A stretch of DNA of 41,169 nt from Candidatus Methylaffinis lahnbergensis (GTDB taxonomy: Bacteria; Pseudomonadota; Alphaproteobacteria; Rhizobiales; Beijerinckiaceae): assembly GCA_002890675.1 (NCBI GenBank), contig PEFW01000024.1, forward strand, positions 1 through 41,169. The letters are read 5' to 3'. The position numbers were made by a program, and so were the translations under genes. Numbering within the stretch: the first letter of the stretch is position 1; each line of letters opens with the position of its first letter. Below the pieces are notes generated by a model that was not told the DNA's origin, did not search any database, and was given only the letters and a program-made list of their open reading frames with translations. This document shows, one piece after another, positions 17,536 through 24,917 of this stretch.

Positions 17536-18258
17536 ATGAATACGAAAACAGTCATAGTGACCGGCGGCTCGCAAGGCATCGGTGCAGGTGTTGTGAAGGC
17601 CTTTCTGGATTGTGGTTACAACGTGGTGGCGAATTCGCGAAACATCACCAAGTCGGGCGCGTTCGAGGCGTCAGATAAACTCGCGTTGGTCGACGGAAGC
17701 ATCGCCGAAGCTGCAACGGCGGCGAAGATCGCCGAAGTCGCCAAGAGCAAATTCGGATCGATCGATGCGCTCGTCAACAACGCCGGCATATATTTCACGA
17801 AGCACTTCACGGATTACACAATCGATGATCTACGGTTTCTCGTTTCCGTCAACATCGAAGGTTTTCTATTCATCAGCCAGCTCGCGATCAAGCAGATGTT
17901 GACTCAGGGGACCGGCGGAAGCATCGTCAATATCACGACGACGCTGGCGGGTCACCCGATCGCCGGGGTAAACTCCGCGGTTCCGATGATCACGAAAGGC
18001 GGCCTTGAGGCCGTCACCCGGAGCCTGGCGATGGAATACGTGAAACAAGGGATACGCGTGAACGCCGTCGCGCCGGGCAGTGTCGATACGCCTATGAACA
18101 AGGAAAAACCGAAGGATTTTCTCGAGACGCTGCAACCGATGGGACAGATTTCCGATGTGAAAGACATCGTGGACGCGATCGTTTATCTGACGGAAGCCAG
18201 TCAGGTGACCGGGGAGGTGCTGCACGTGGATGGTGGTGCGCACGTTGGCAAATGGTAA
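17536..18258 (+). CDS. SDR-family oxidoreductase with altered active site
   Basis: The 240-aa classical short-chain dehydrogenase/reductase fold has the NAD(P)-binding TGGSQGIG at residues 10-17, NNAG near 83, and VAPGSVDTPM near 178. The catalytic YxxxK is not present: the sequence around the Lys reads SAVPMITKGG, putting Pro where Tyr belongs. The usual catalytic Ser position reads NITTTLAG, with Thr. It may belong to a subgroup using other residues or no longer be a reductase. It begins a three-gene set: RidA overlaps its stop by seven bases, and a truncated nitronate monooxygenase follows. The ATG has AGAGAGAT just upstream. Confidence 0.8.
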   Translation: MNTKTVIVTGGSQGIGAGVVKAFLDCGYNVVANSRNITKSGAFEASDKLALVDGSIAEAATAAKIAEVAKSKFGSIDALVNNAGIYFTKHFTDYTIDDLRFLVSVNIEGFLFISQLAIKQMLTQGTGGSIVNITTTLAGHPIAGVNSAVPMITKGGLEAVTRSLAMEYVKQGIRVNAVAPGSVDTPMNKEKPKDFLETLQPMGQISDVKDIVDAIVYLTEASQVTGEVLHVDGGAHVGKW

Positions 18259-18740
18259 CCCGCGAAGGCTCTCGGCCGGCCAGTGCCGAGCAGCGGTTGA
18301 AAGAACTTGGCATCAAGCTCCCGGCGCCGCCTGAGCCGTTCGGCACCTATGTGGAAGCGGTGCAGACGGGCAATCTGCTTTTTCTGAGCGGGATGCTTCC
18401 CACGGAAGGCCACGGGGCGAAATTCATTGGGCGCGTCGGCGCGGAGCTCGATGTGCACGCGGGGCGCAAGGCGGCTCACCTCGCGGCGCTTAACGTCCTC
18501 GCTGTCGCGCGGCAGCATTTGGGATCGCTCGACAAAGTGACGCGGATCGTCCGGCTCGGCGTGTCGGTGGTCACTTCGGGAGATGTCCGCGATCAGCCGA
18601 AAGTCGCTGACGCCGCTTCGGAGTTGCTGCAAGAGGTCTTCGGAAAAGACAAGAGCCCTTGCCGCTTGGTGTATGGCGTCGCAAGCCTTCCGCTCGGAAC
18701 CCCGGTCGAGCTGGAAGTGATCTTCGAGGTGTCCGACTGA
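18252..18740 (+). CDS. RidA/YjgF-family protein
   Basis: The 162-aa Rid-superfamily protein is a trimer-forming fold that often hydrolyses reactive enamine/imine intermediates. Features are AEQRLKELGIKLP near the start, GNLLFLSGMLP near residue 40, the core helix, VRLGVSVVTSGDV near 95, and the C-terminal LPLGTPVELEVIFEV. The canonical RidA Arg/Glu active-site pair is only partly preserved (the late Arg is not obvious but Glu is present in VELE). Its ATG overlaps the SDR stop and its TGA overlaps the ATG of the monooxygenase remnant (TGATG), so the three were built as one translation-coupled operon. Confidence 0.85.
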   Translation: MVTREGSRPASAEQRLKELGIKLPAPPEPFGTYVEAVQTGNLLFLSGMLPTEGHGAKFIGRVGAELDVHAGRKAAHLAALNVLAVARQHLGSLDKVTRIVRLGVSVVTSGDVRDQPKVADAASELLQEVFGKDKSPCRLVYGVASLPLGTPVELEVIFEVSD

Positions 18741-18952
18741 TGCTTGCCTCCTGGAATCGGAACCGGCTCACAGCGAAACTCGGGATCGACTATCCTATCA
18801 TTCAAGATCCGCTCGGCGGGTTGTCATCGCAACGATTGACGGCAGCGGTCTCCAACTTTGGCGGACTCGGATCGTTCGGTGCGCACGCCTTTCACGCAAT
18901 CTCGTATTTTCTACCCGCGAACCGGTTCCCACTTCGCACCAAAATGCTCTAA
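18740..18952 (+). pseudogene. Truncated nitronate monooxygenase (N-terminal fragment)
   Basis: The first roughly 49 residues (RNRLTAKLGIDYPIIQDPLGG, then SSQRLTAAVSNFGGLGSFGAH) match the N-terminus of FMN-dependent nitronate monooxygenases. Those are TIM-barrel enzymes of over 320 aa that oxidise alkyl nitronates. After GAH the sequence changes abruptly to unrelated residues and stops at 70 aa, so the FMN and catalytic regions are absent. The break runs into an interspersed repeat (18917-18952) and then the chorismate mutase gene. Its start is coupled to ridA. Deletion of the 3' part is the simple explanation. Confidence 0.8.
18917..18952. repeat. Putative Hyphomicrobiales interspersed repeat
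   Basis: The stretch GCGAACCGGTTCCCACTTCG followed about 8 bases later by ATGCTCTA resembles a short intergenic repeat I recall from many Hyphomicrobiales genomes. A second, weaker relative is at 32831-32867. Here it marks the point where the nitronate monooxygenase fragment ends. Confidence 0.4.
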
Positions 18953-18983
18953 GACAGACGGGCAAACCCGCGAGCCCGCGATC

Positions 18984-19829
18984 ATGACCACGCCGCCCCG
19001 TCTCGAGACCCTCGCAGATCTCAGAATCGAGATCGATCGCATCGACGCGGCGCTGCACCTTCTGCTGATGGAACGCGGCGACATCATCCACCGGCTGATC
19101 GAAGCGAAGGCGCGGCAAGGTGGCGGCTCGGCGTTCCGGCCCGGCCGCGAGGCCGATATGATGCGCGGCCTCGTGTCCCGCCACCAGGGCCTGCTGCCTC
19201 TCGACACCGTCGAGAGCATTTGGCGGATCATCATTTCGACTTTTACCTTCGTCCAGGCGAATTACAGCGTCCATGCCGACATTTCCGGCGGCGATGCCGC
19301 GATGCGCGATTGCTGCCGGTTCCATTTCGGCTTCACGGTTCCCTATGTGGCGCATCACGGCGCCGCGCTTGTCATCGAGGCGGTGGCACGATCGGGCGGT
19401 GATCTCGGCATGGTGCGGGCGGGAGCGCCGGCCGGCCCTTGGTGGCGCGGGCTAGCCGCGCCGGATGCACCCAAGATCATCGCCAGGTTGCCTTTCGTCG
19501 AGCGCCCGGATCATCCGGCCGGAATGCCCGTGTTCGTCATCGCCCAGCCGCTCGCCGAGGCGGCGGCGCGCGATGTCGTTCTCTACGACGTGACGATCGT
19601 CGGCGCGGGGGACTATTTTGGTCTGGCTTCCGGCGCGCGGGGGCTTGAGGTTATTGGCCAATTTAAAGATGGGTCCGGGGTTTCTTTGATGATCGCGACG
19701 CAGGCCGGGCTTGACGCTTTGCGCGAAATCCTTGTTCGCGCCGGCGCGGCCGGACCACGAATCGCCGAAATCGGCAGCCACGCGGCGCGCTTCGATTTGA
19801 GCGGGGTCCAAAACATGGCGGCGCAATGA
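18984..19829 (+). CDS. Chorismate mutase
   Basis: The 281-aa protein's first 90 residues form an AroQ-type chorismate mutase helix bundle (LADLRIEIDRIDAALHLLLMERGDIIHRLIEAK, then FRPGREADMMRGLV and LPLDTVESIWRIIIS). It converts chorismate to prephenate. The remaining 190 residues show prephenate dehydratase/ACT-like alpha/beta character without the dehydratase TRF motif; related proteins in Hyphomicrobiales carry the same tail, of unknown role. I chose ATG 18984 because the upstream frame (to 18858) belongs to the truncated monooxygenase region. The next genes are an aminotransferase and a prephenate dehydrogenase, so the set covers chorismate to tyrosine/phenylalanine intermediates. Confidence 0.85.
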   Translation: MTTPPRLETLADLRIEIDRIDAALHLLLMERGDIIHRLIEAKARQGGGSAFRPGREADMMRGLVSRHQGLLPLDTVESIWRIIISTFTFVQANYSVHADISGGDAAMRDCCRFHFGFTVPYVAHHGAALVIEAVARSGGDLGMVRAGAPAGPWWRGLAAPDAPKIIARLPFVERPDHPAGMPVFVIAQPLAEAAARDVVLYDVTIVGAGDYFGLASGARGLEVIGQFKDGSGVSLMIATQAGLDALREILVRAGAAGPRIAEIGSHAARFDLSGVQNMAAQ

Positions 19830-19862
19830 TTTTCTTCCGGAGTTTGCTTATATGACAATTAT

Positions 19863-20993
19863 ATGACAAAAATCGCCATGTCCGGGGCCGAGGCAAGGCC
19901 GCGCGCGCGCCCAGCTATTTTTGACATCGACCCTTATGTTCCGGGCCAAAGTGCCGCGCCCGGCGCCGCCAACATTTTCAAGCTTTCGGCGAATGAAACA
20001 CCGCTCGGGCCATCGCCGCGCGCGCGGGAAGCTTTTCGTGCCTTTGCCGATCGTCTCCAGAATTATCCGGACGGCGCCGCCACGGCCTTGCGCGAGGCGC
20101 TTGGCGCAAAACACGGAGTCGATCCGGCCAGAATCGTCTGCGGCACGGGCTCGGACGACATCCTTCACCTCCTCGCCGCCGCCTACATCGGTCCGGGCGG
20201 TGAAGGCATTTTCACCGAACATGGTTTTAGCGTCTACAAGATCGCCATTCTCGCGGCGGGCGGGGTTCCAATCGTCGCGGCGGAAAAGAATCTGACCGCC
20301 GATACCGATTGTATCCTCGCCAAGGTTGGCCCGAGGACCAAGATAGTCTTTCTCGCCAATCCAAACAATCCGACCGGCACCTATCTTCCTATCGCCGAGG
20401 TGAAGCGGCTCGCCCAAAACCTGCCCGCCGATGTCCTCCTTGTTCTCGACGCGGCCTATGCCGAATATGTGAACCGCCCCGATTATTCGTCCGGCCTGGA
20501 GCTTGTCTCGGCCCGCGAAAATGTCGTGGTGACGCGCACTTTCTCGAAGATCTATGGTCTTGCCGGGATCAGGCTCGGCTGGTGTTATGCGCCGCCCGAT
20601 GTGTGCGACGCGATCAATCGCATTCGCGGGCCCTTCAACACCAATGGCGCGGCCATCGCGGCCGGGGTCGCGGCGCTGGACGATACCGGCCATCTCGGCA
20701 AGGCTTTCGCCCATAACGAGACTTGGCTCCCTTGGCTGACACAAGAAATTTCCGCGCTAGGGATCAAGCTCACGCCAAGCGTTTGCAACTTCTTGCTTTT
20801 GCATTTCGACGGCGGGCCGCAAGCGCGGGCAGCGGACCGCTTCCTCTTGGACCGGGGGTTGATCCTGCGCGCGGTCGGCGCCTACGGGCTGCCGCATTGC
20901 CTGCGGCTCACGGTCGGCACGGGGGAAGCGAACCGTCTCGTCGCCGCAGCCCTCAAGGACTTCGTCAAGCTTGAAGGCCCCGCGCGTGCCTGA
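19863..20993 (+). CDS. hisC: Histidinol-phosphate/aromatic aminotransferase
   Basis: The 376-aa fold-type I PLP aminotransferase is of the HisC family. Evidence includes [13 protein letters not shown] near residue 40, [12 protein letters not shown] near 97, [14 protein letters not shown] near 163, DAAYAEYVN near 200, and the PLP lysine in [15 protein letters not shown] near 227. HisC acts on imidazole acetol-phosphate in histidine synthesis, and many alphaproteobacterial members also transaminate aromatic keto acids. Its place between chorismate mutase and prephenate dehydrogenase suggests aromatic amino acid work, by inference. The ATG at 19863 follows a direct repeat of ATATGACAA; ATG 19878 is an alternative. 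The stop lies inside the next gene. Confidence 0.9.
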   Translation: MTKIAMSGAEARPRARPAIFDIDPYVPGQSAAPGAANIFKLSANETPLGPSPRAREAFRAFADRLQNYPDGAATALREALGAKHGVDPARIVCGTGSDDILHLLAAAYIGPGGEGIFTEHGFSVYKIAILAAGGVPIVAAEKNLTADTDCILAKVGPRTKIVFLANPNNPTGTYLPIAEVKRLAQNLPADVLLVLDAAYAEYVNRPDYSSGLELVSARENVVVTRTFSKIYGLAGIRLGWCYAPPDVCDAINRIRGPFNTNGAAIAAGVAALDDTGHLGKAFAHNETWLPWLTQEISALGIKLTPSVCNFLLLHFDGGPQARAADRFLLDRGLILRAVGAYGLPHCLRLTVGTGEANRLVAAALKDFVKLEGPARA

Positions 20994-21933
20994 CGGTCTC
21001 GGGGCTCCCTTGAACGAGCCTCTGTTCGAACGCCTTGCCCTCATCGGCATTGGGCTTATCGGCTCTTCCCTGGCGCGGGTCTGCCGGCGCAAGGGGCTTG
21101 CGGGCGAGATCATTGCCACGGACTCTTCCATCGCCGTCCGCGCGACGGTGGCCGGACTCGCGCTCGCCGATCAGGTCATGGACACTGCGGCTGCCGCGGT
21201 CGAGGCGGCCGATCTCGTTATCCTTTGCGCGCCAGTCGGCGCGATGGAAACTATTGCGCGGGAGATCGCGCCCTATCTGAAGCCCGGCGCGATCGTCTCC
21301 GATGTTGGGTCCGTCAAGGTCTCGATCATCAAGGCGGTCGCGCCGCATCTGCCCAGCACGGTCCATTTCGTCCCGTCGCATCCGGTGGCCGGGACCGAGC
21401 AATCTGGCCCGGAGGCAGGATTTTCGACGCTTTTTTTCAATCGCTGGAGCATTTTGACGCCGCCGGAGGGGACCAACCCCAAGGCGGTGGCAAAGCTCGC
21501 TTCGTTCTGGACCGGCGCGGGCGCATATGTCGAAATCATGCAGCCCGACCATCACGATCTGGTGCTCGCGATCACCAGCCATGTGCCGCATCTCATCGCC
21601 TACAATATCGTCGGCACCGCCGCCGACCTCGAGGAAGTCACGCGCTCCGAAGTCATAAAATTTTCCGCCGGGGGGTTTCGCGATTTTACCCGGATCGCCG
21701 CCTCGGATCCCACGATGTGGCGCGATATTTTCCTCAACAACAAGGAGGCGGTGCTCGAAATGCTCGGCCGCTTCAACGAGGATTTGAGCGCGCTTCAGCG
21801 CATGATCCGCAATGGCGACGCCGAAGGGCTGTTCGATCTCTTCACAAGAACCCGGGCGATTCGGCGCGGCATTATCGAGCAGGGCCAGGAAACCGCTGCT
21901 CCGGATTTCGGCCGCCGGGCGGGCGAGACGTGA
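20986..21933 (+). CDS. tyrA: Prephenate/arogenate dehydrogenase
   Basis: This NAD(P)-dependent oxidative decarboxylase of tyrosine synthesis is about 315 aa. The Rossmann motif [15 protein letters not shown] is near the N-terminus, [12 protein letters not shown] near 105, [19 protein letters not shown] near 125 with the catalytic His region, and [13 protein letters not shown] near 195. I chose GTG 20986, which has GAAGG about eight bases upstream and overlaps the hisC stop by 8 bases; a TTG at 20971 is possible. It is the last gene of the mutase-aminotransferase-dehydrogenase operon, converging on the DUF2125 gene. Confidence 0.9.
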   Translation: MPDGLGAPLNEPLFERLALIGIGLIGSSLARVCRRKGLAGEIIATDSSIAVRATVAGLALADQVMDTAAAAVEAADLVILCAPVGAMETIAREIAPYLKPGAIVSDVGSVKVSIIKAVAPHLPSTVHFVPSHPVAGTEQSGPEAGFSTLFFNRWSILTPPEGTNPKAVAKLASFWTGAGAYVEIMQPDHHDLVLAITSHVPHLIAYNIVGTAADLEEVTRSEVIKFSAGGFRDFTRIAASDPTMWRDIFLNNKEAVLEMLGRFNEDLSALQRMIRNGDAEGLFDLFTRTRAIRRGIIEQGQETAAPDFGRRAGET

Positions 21934-21966
21934 CGCTTTCCCTTGCCCGGCGCCGCGTTTGGCGGA

Positions 21967-23019
21967 TCAATAGAGCGGTGGAATTTGGATTTGCGTGCGT
22001 ACCGGGCCGATCGAAAGAAAGCCTTCGGAGATGGTCATCGGCAGGTTCATGCGCCCTCTGCCGCCTCTTTGGCCGCCGCCGAGGAGCCCCGACAGAACCT
22101 GGCCAGCCGTGATGAGCGCCGGATCGACGCCCAATTGGCGAAAGGCCTTGTCGAGCCCGGCGAAACTAGCGTCGAGTTTGCCTTTTACACGGTGCTGGCC
22201 GTCGAGATCAAAGCCGCCCTTGGCATCGAAAATAATTTGACCGCTCGTCAGCGACCCGGCCGTGATATCGACATGACCGTTCGCCGAGCGCCAATTTTCG
22301 AGAAAATCGTGGAGCGTTTCCGCCCCGCGTAAATCGACTTGCGATATTGTGCCTCTGACCTGCATGTCAGTGGGAAGGCGTGTGTCCAAAAGACTATTGA
22401 GCGCCGGAACCGAGCCCTGCTTCACGGAAACCATGAAATCATAGGCATGGTCGTGCCGGTCCTGCATCAGGACGAAATCGCCGCTGACATCTCCGAACGT
22501 TCCTTCCACCAGGTCAGTCTCTCCTATTTTTCCTTGCAGCCGGATCTGATTGCCGGCGAGCGTGACGCGATCGAGCGCGCCGGGCTGGCCTTCGAGATCG
22601 AGGAAAAGCCCGCCCCATTGCACCATAATATCGACTGTGTCGTCGCTGGTTTTCGCGGCAAACGGAGGGTCTAGTTGGGCAAGCACGCTGCCGGTCCGCA
22701 GAAGCGGCGAGGTGGCGCGGAAACCGCGGACGCTCCCAGTCATTGTCTTGCCAAGGATTTCGCCTTGAAAGAGCAGGCTGGCGCAGGAAATCTCAACCGA
22801 AAACGGAAAGCCGCCGGTTTTCTGATTGGGGCAGGACCACGCGCGGCCGAGCCGCGCCTCATGCGCTGTCCAGGCTGTCAGGGCGGCCGCAGCGGTGCGC
22901 GACTTGACGTACCAGAATACCGACCAACCAATCGTTACCGCCATGACAACGGCGATGGGCGGCAGCAACGAGGAATAAGCGTTGAGGCGCCGCTTTGTCT
23001 CGGGACCTTTGGACTGCAT
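21967..23019 (-). CDS. DUF2125 domain-containing envelope protein
   Basis: The 350-aa product starts with a hydrophilic head and then one hydrophobic helix (LLPPIAVVMAVTIGWSVFWYV, about residues 17-37). It is probably an uncleaved membrane anchor with a large periplasmic part that matches DUF2125 (conserved in Hyphomicrobiales, function unknown). CPNQKTGGFPFSVEISCASL near residue 65 is a family hallmark. The frame is open to 23184, but I place the start at ATG 23019 with GGGGAGAAAG upstream; the extension would run through the parS-like palindrome. Confidence 0.8.
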   Translation of the reverse strand: MQSKGPETKRRLNAYSSLLPPIAVVMAVTIGWSVFWYVKSRTAAAALTAWTAHEARLGRAWSCPNQKTGGFPFSVEISCASLLFQGEILGKTMTGSVRGFRATSPLLRTGSVLAQLDPPFAAKTSDDTVDIMVQWGGLFLDLEGQPGALDRVTLAGNQIRLQGKIGETDLVEGTFGDVSGDFVLMQDRHDHAYDFMVSVKQGSVPALNSLLDTRLPTDMQVRGTISQVDLRGAETLHDFLENWRSANGHVDITAGSLTSGQIIFDAKGGFDLDGQHRVKGKLDASFAGLDKAFRQLGVDPALITAGQVLSGLLGGGQRGGRGRMNLPMTISEGFLSIGPVRTQIQIPPLY

Positions 23020-23094
23020 AAGGTGCTTTCTCCCCGTTTTTTTTATCCGTGGTGACGATGCCCCATGGGGCATAAGGGATGAGCGGCCCGCGCG

Positions 23095-23134
23095 ATCGTA
23101 CCAAAATGCTTCACGTGAAACATTTTGGTACGAT
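23095..23134. promoter_or_regulatory. 40-bp palindrome centred on a parS-like site
   Basis: The core TGCTTCACGTGAAACA (23107-23122) differs at one position from the chromosomal ParB-binding consensus TGTTTCACGTGAAACA (established knowledge). The dyad extends outward with ATCGTACCAAAA on the left and TTTTGGTACGAT on the right, so 40 bases read as one palindrome with a single mismatched pair (23109/23120). ParB/Spo0J loads here and spreads to organise chromosome segregation. It lies in the intergenic space between the DUF2125 start and the TIR-like gene. A 16-bp palindrome ATGCCCCATGGGGCAT (23058-23073) sits just to its left. No parA or parB is in the window. Confidence 0.7.
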
Positions 23135-23318
23135 TGTCCGCACAGGCGTGGCATTCCAGCGCGGCCCTCGCTCGTGCGCTTCACCTGCCAGGGGCAGGGG
23201 GTGCGTCAGGGATGGTAGCGCAGAGTCAAAGGCCGCGTAAATTTAGACCTTGTGTTCTTGGAAGGCCCGCGCGAGCATCTCGCAGTGGCATATCCAATAC
23301 TAGCCAGAGGCAACGAGC

Positions 23319-23792
23319 ATGGCAAAAAAACGTGTCTTTATCAGCTTCGATTATGACCACGATGAAATCCTGAGAACTTTCCTTGTCGGACAGTCGAAGC
23401 ATGAAGATACCCCTTTTGAATTTGCCGACTGGTCGATAAAGGAGCCTTTGACGGGGAATCGGAAGGATAAGGCACGAACACGAATCAAAGGCTTTGATGT
23501 CGTAGCTGTAATTTGCGGTGAGCACACGGATACTGCAACAGGTGTCAACGCAGAACTTCGTATCGCCCAAGAAGAAAATGTCCCATATTTCTTGTTATGT
23601 GGATATCCGGACAAAAGATGCAAGAAACCAACAGCCGCAAAAGGCTCGGATAAAATTTATAACTGGACGTGGGATAATCTCAAATCGTTGATTGCCGGGA
23701 ACCGGTGGCCATGCGACGCGCTCTATGCGTCGGCATCGACGATTACGGATTTGGCCCGCTTAACGGGTGCGTCAACGACGCTCAACGTATGA
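23319..23792 (+). CDS. TIR-like domain protein (DUF1863/ThsB-like), partner of a caspase-like protein
   Basis: The 157-aa protein starts KRVFISFDYDHDEILRTFL, the flavodoxin-like first strand of the TIR-like family that includes Thoeris ThsB. Then come DWSIKEPLTG near 38, the strand VVAVICGEHT near 61-70, GVNAELRIAQEE with the likely catalytic Glu79, and a final WTWDNLKSLIAG near 117-127. ThsB-type proteins sense phage and make NAD-derived cyclic signals (family knowledge). Residues after about 128 come from DNA that also encodes the caspase-like N-terminus, so this tail may be incidental. The start follows AGAGG nine bases upstream. GC content is lower than that of neighbours, in keeping with transfer. 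Confidence 0.8.
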   Translation: MAKKRVFISFDYDHDEILRTFLVGQSKHEDTPFEFADWSIKEPLTGNRKDKARTRIKGFDVVAVICGEHTDTATGVNAELRIAQEENVPYFLLCGYPDKRCKKPTAAKGSDKIYNWTWDNLKSLIAGNRWPCDALYASASTITDLARLTGASTTLNV

Positions 23793-24667
23793 AGGCGGTA
23801 CTGAGCAATCACCAGGATAGTTCGCCTAATTTCGAATGCAAAACGCTAGTCGCGCCGCTGGGGCATGCTAGTGTCGTAACCCGACCGATTTTGCGTGAAC
23901 ATATACAACGACTTTTTCAAGACCCCGCTGACGTCGCGCTTTTCCATTTTTCTGGACACGGCACGGTCAACAATCTTGATGGCTATCTCGTAACGCAAGA
24001 TGCCAATCAGTACGATGAAGGCGTCCCGATGGGGGAGATTCTCAGGCACGCGAATGACTCAAAGGTCTTGGAAGTTGTCATTCTGCGAGATTGCTGCTTT
24101 TCAGGGCAACTAGGCAACGTGCCGACTCTGGACAATACTAAGGCCCTTCTTCGAGAGGGTATTTCAATCCTCACAGCAGGCCGAGGCGATCAGCCGTCGG
24201 TAGAGACTGGCGGCGGAGGCGTATTCACGTCGCTTGTGGTCGATGCACTTGAAGGCGGAGCCGCCAATCTACTCGGTGCAGTTACGACGTCAGCCGTGTA
24301 CGCTTTTGTCGAAGCGGCCTTAGGGGCGTGGGATCAAAGGCCTCTCTTCAAGGCGCATGTTTCTAAGGTCCTAGAGCTGCGACGATGTACCCCGCCGATT
24401 GATCGAGCGGTCCTTCGCGAGCTACCAACGTTCTTCCCCCTTCCGGCTGAAGACCATCCACTTGATCCGTCGTATGAGCGCACGTCGCCAACTGCCGAGG
24501 CAGGAAACGTGGCTATGTTTTCTGCCTTGCAAGCGCTTCACAGGGTTCACCTCGTATTGCCAGTGAATGCACCTCACATGTACGATGCTGCGATGCAATC
24601 GCAGGCATGTCGTCTCACACCTTCTGGGCGTTACTATTGGCGGCTGGCGAAAGACAATCGAATTTGA
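23711..24667 (+). CDS. Caspase-like protease (peptidase C14 family)
   Basis: The 318-aa protein has a caspase hemoglobinase fold. It begins RRALCVGIDDYGFGPLNGCVND (first strand and conserved Asn/Asp). HFSGHG carries catalytic His83 and ILRDCCFSG carries catalytic Cys129, so the dyad is intact. Residues after about 240 form a separate C-terminal region (AMFSALQALHRVHLVLPV, then HMYDAAMQS and GRYYWRLAK) that I take to be a sensor or effector-associated domain. The first 82 bases overlap the TIR-like gene in another frame; GTG 23705 is an alternative start. TIR plus caspase-like pairs have been described as a Thoeris variant in which a TIR-made cyclic nucleotide activates the protease; this identity is an inference from domains. 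Confidence 0.82.
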   Translation: MRRALCVGIDDYGFGPLNGCVNDAQRMKAVLSNHQDSSPNFECKTLVAPLGHASVVTRPILREHIQRLFQDPADVALFHFSGHGTVNNLDGYLVTQDANQYDEGVPMGEILRHANDSKVLEVVILRDCCFSGQLGNVPTLDNTKALLREGISILTAGRGDQPSVETGGGGVFTSLVVDALEGGAANLLGAVTTSAVYAFVEAALGAWDQRPLFKAHVSKVLELRRCTPPIDRAVLRELPTFFPLPAEDHPLDPSYERTSPTAEAGNVAMFSALQALHRVHLVLPVNAPHMYDAAMQSQACRLTPSGRYYWRLAKDNRI

Positions 24668-24729
24668 GACTTTTCAGGGCGACAAGGAAGCAGAGCGACG
24701 CACGTGGACGCAAAGCAAATCTCTACCAT

Positions 24730-24819
24730 TTAGCCGCGGTATCCGCGTCGCCTCTTGCGCTCGACCTGTCGCTGCAAGGCATCGGCGGCAAGAGCCTCGT
24801 TGTCGTAACGCTCGGCCAT
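24730..24819 (-). CDS. Possible 29-aa basic small protein
   Basis: Downstream of the malyl-CoA lyase gene, on the same strand, an ATG with AGGGA eight bases upstream opens a 29-codon frame. It encodes MAERYDNEALAADALQRQ followed by a very basic end. The amphipathic, charged composition and the ribosome-binding site are the only support. No family is recognised, and it could be chance. Confidence 0.25.
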   Translation of the reverse strand: MAERYDNEALAADALQRQVERKRRRGYRG

Positions 24820-24917
24820 CGCGCGTCCCTGTGCTCCGCTCCCGGTGTGACCAGAGAACAATGTTCTGAATCGGACCAACGGCCGATGGGTGTGGCCGTT
24901 GGCCCGCGTGAAGCGCG

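Noticed and set aside
23058..23073. 16-bp palindrome ATGCCCCATGGGGCAT as a terminator
   Set aside because: It lies upstream of the DUF2125 start, not downstream of a gene, and has no loop or following T run on the relevant strand; it may instead be an operator.
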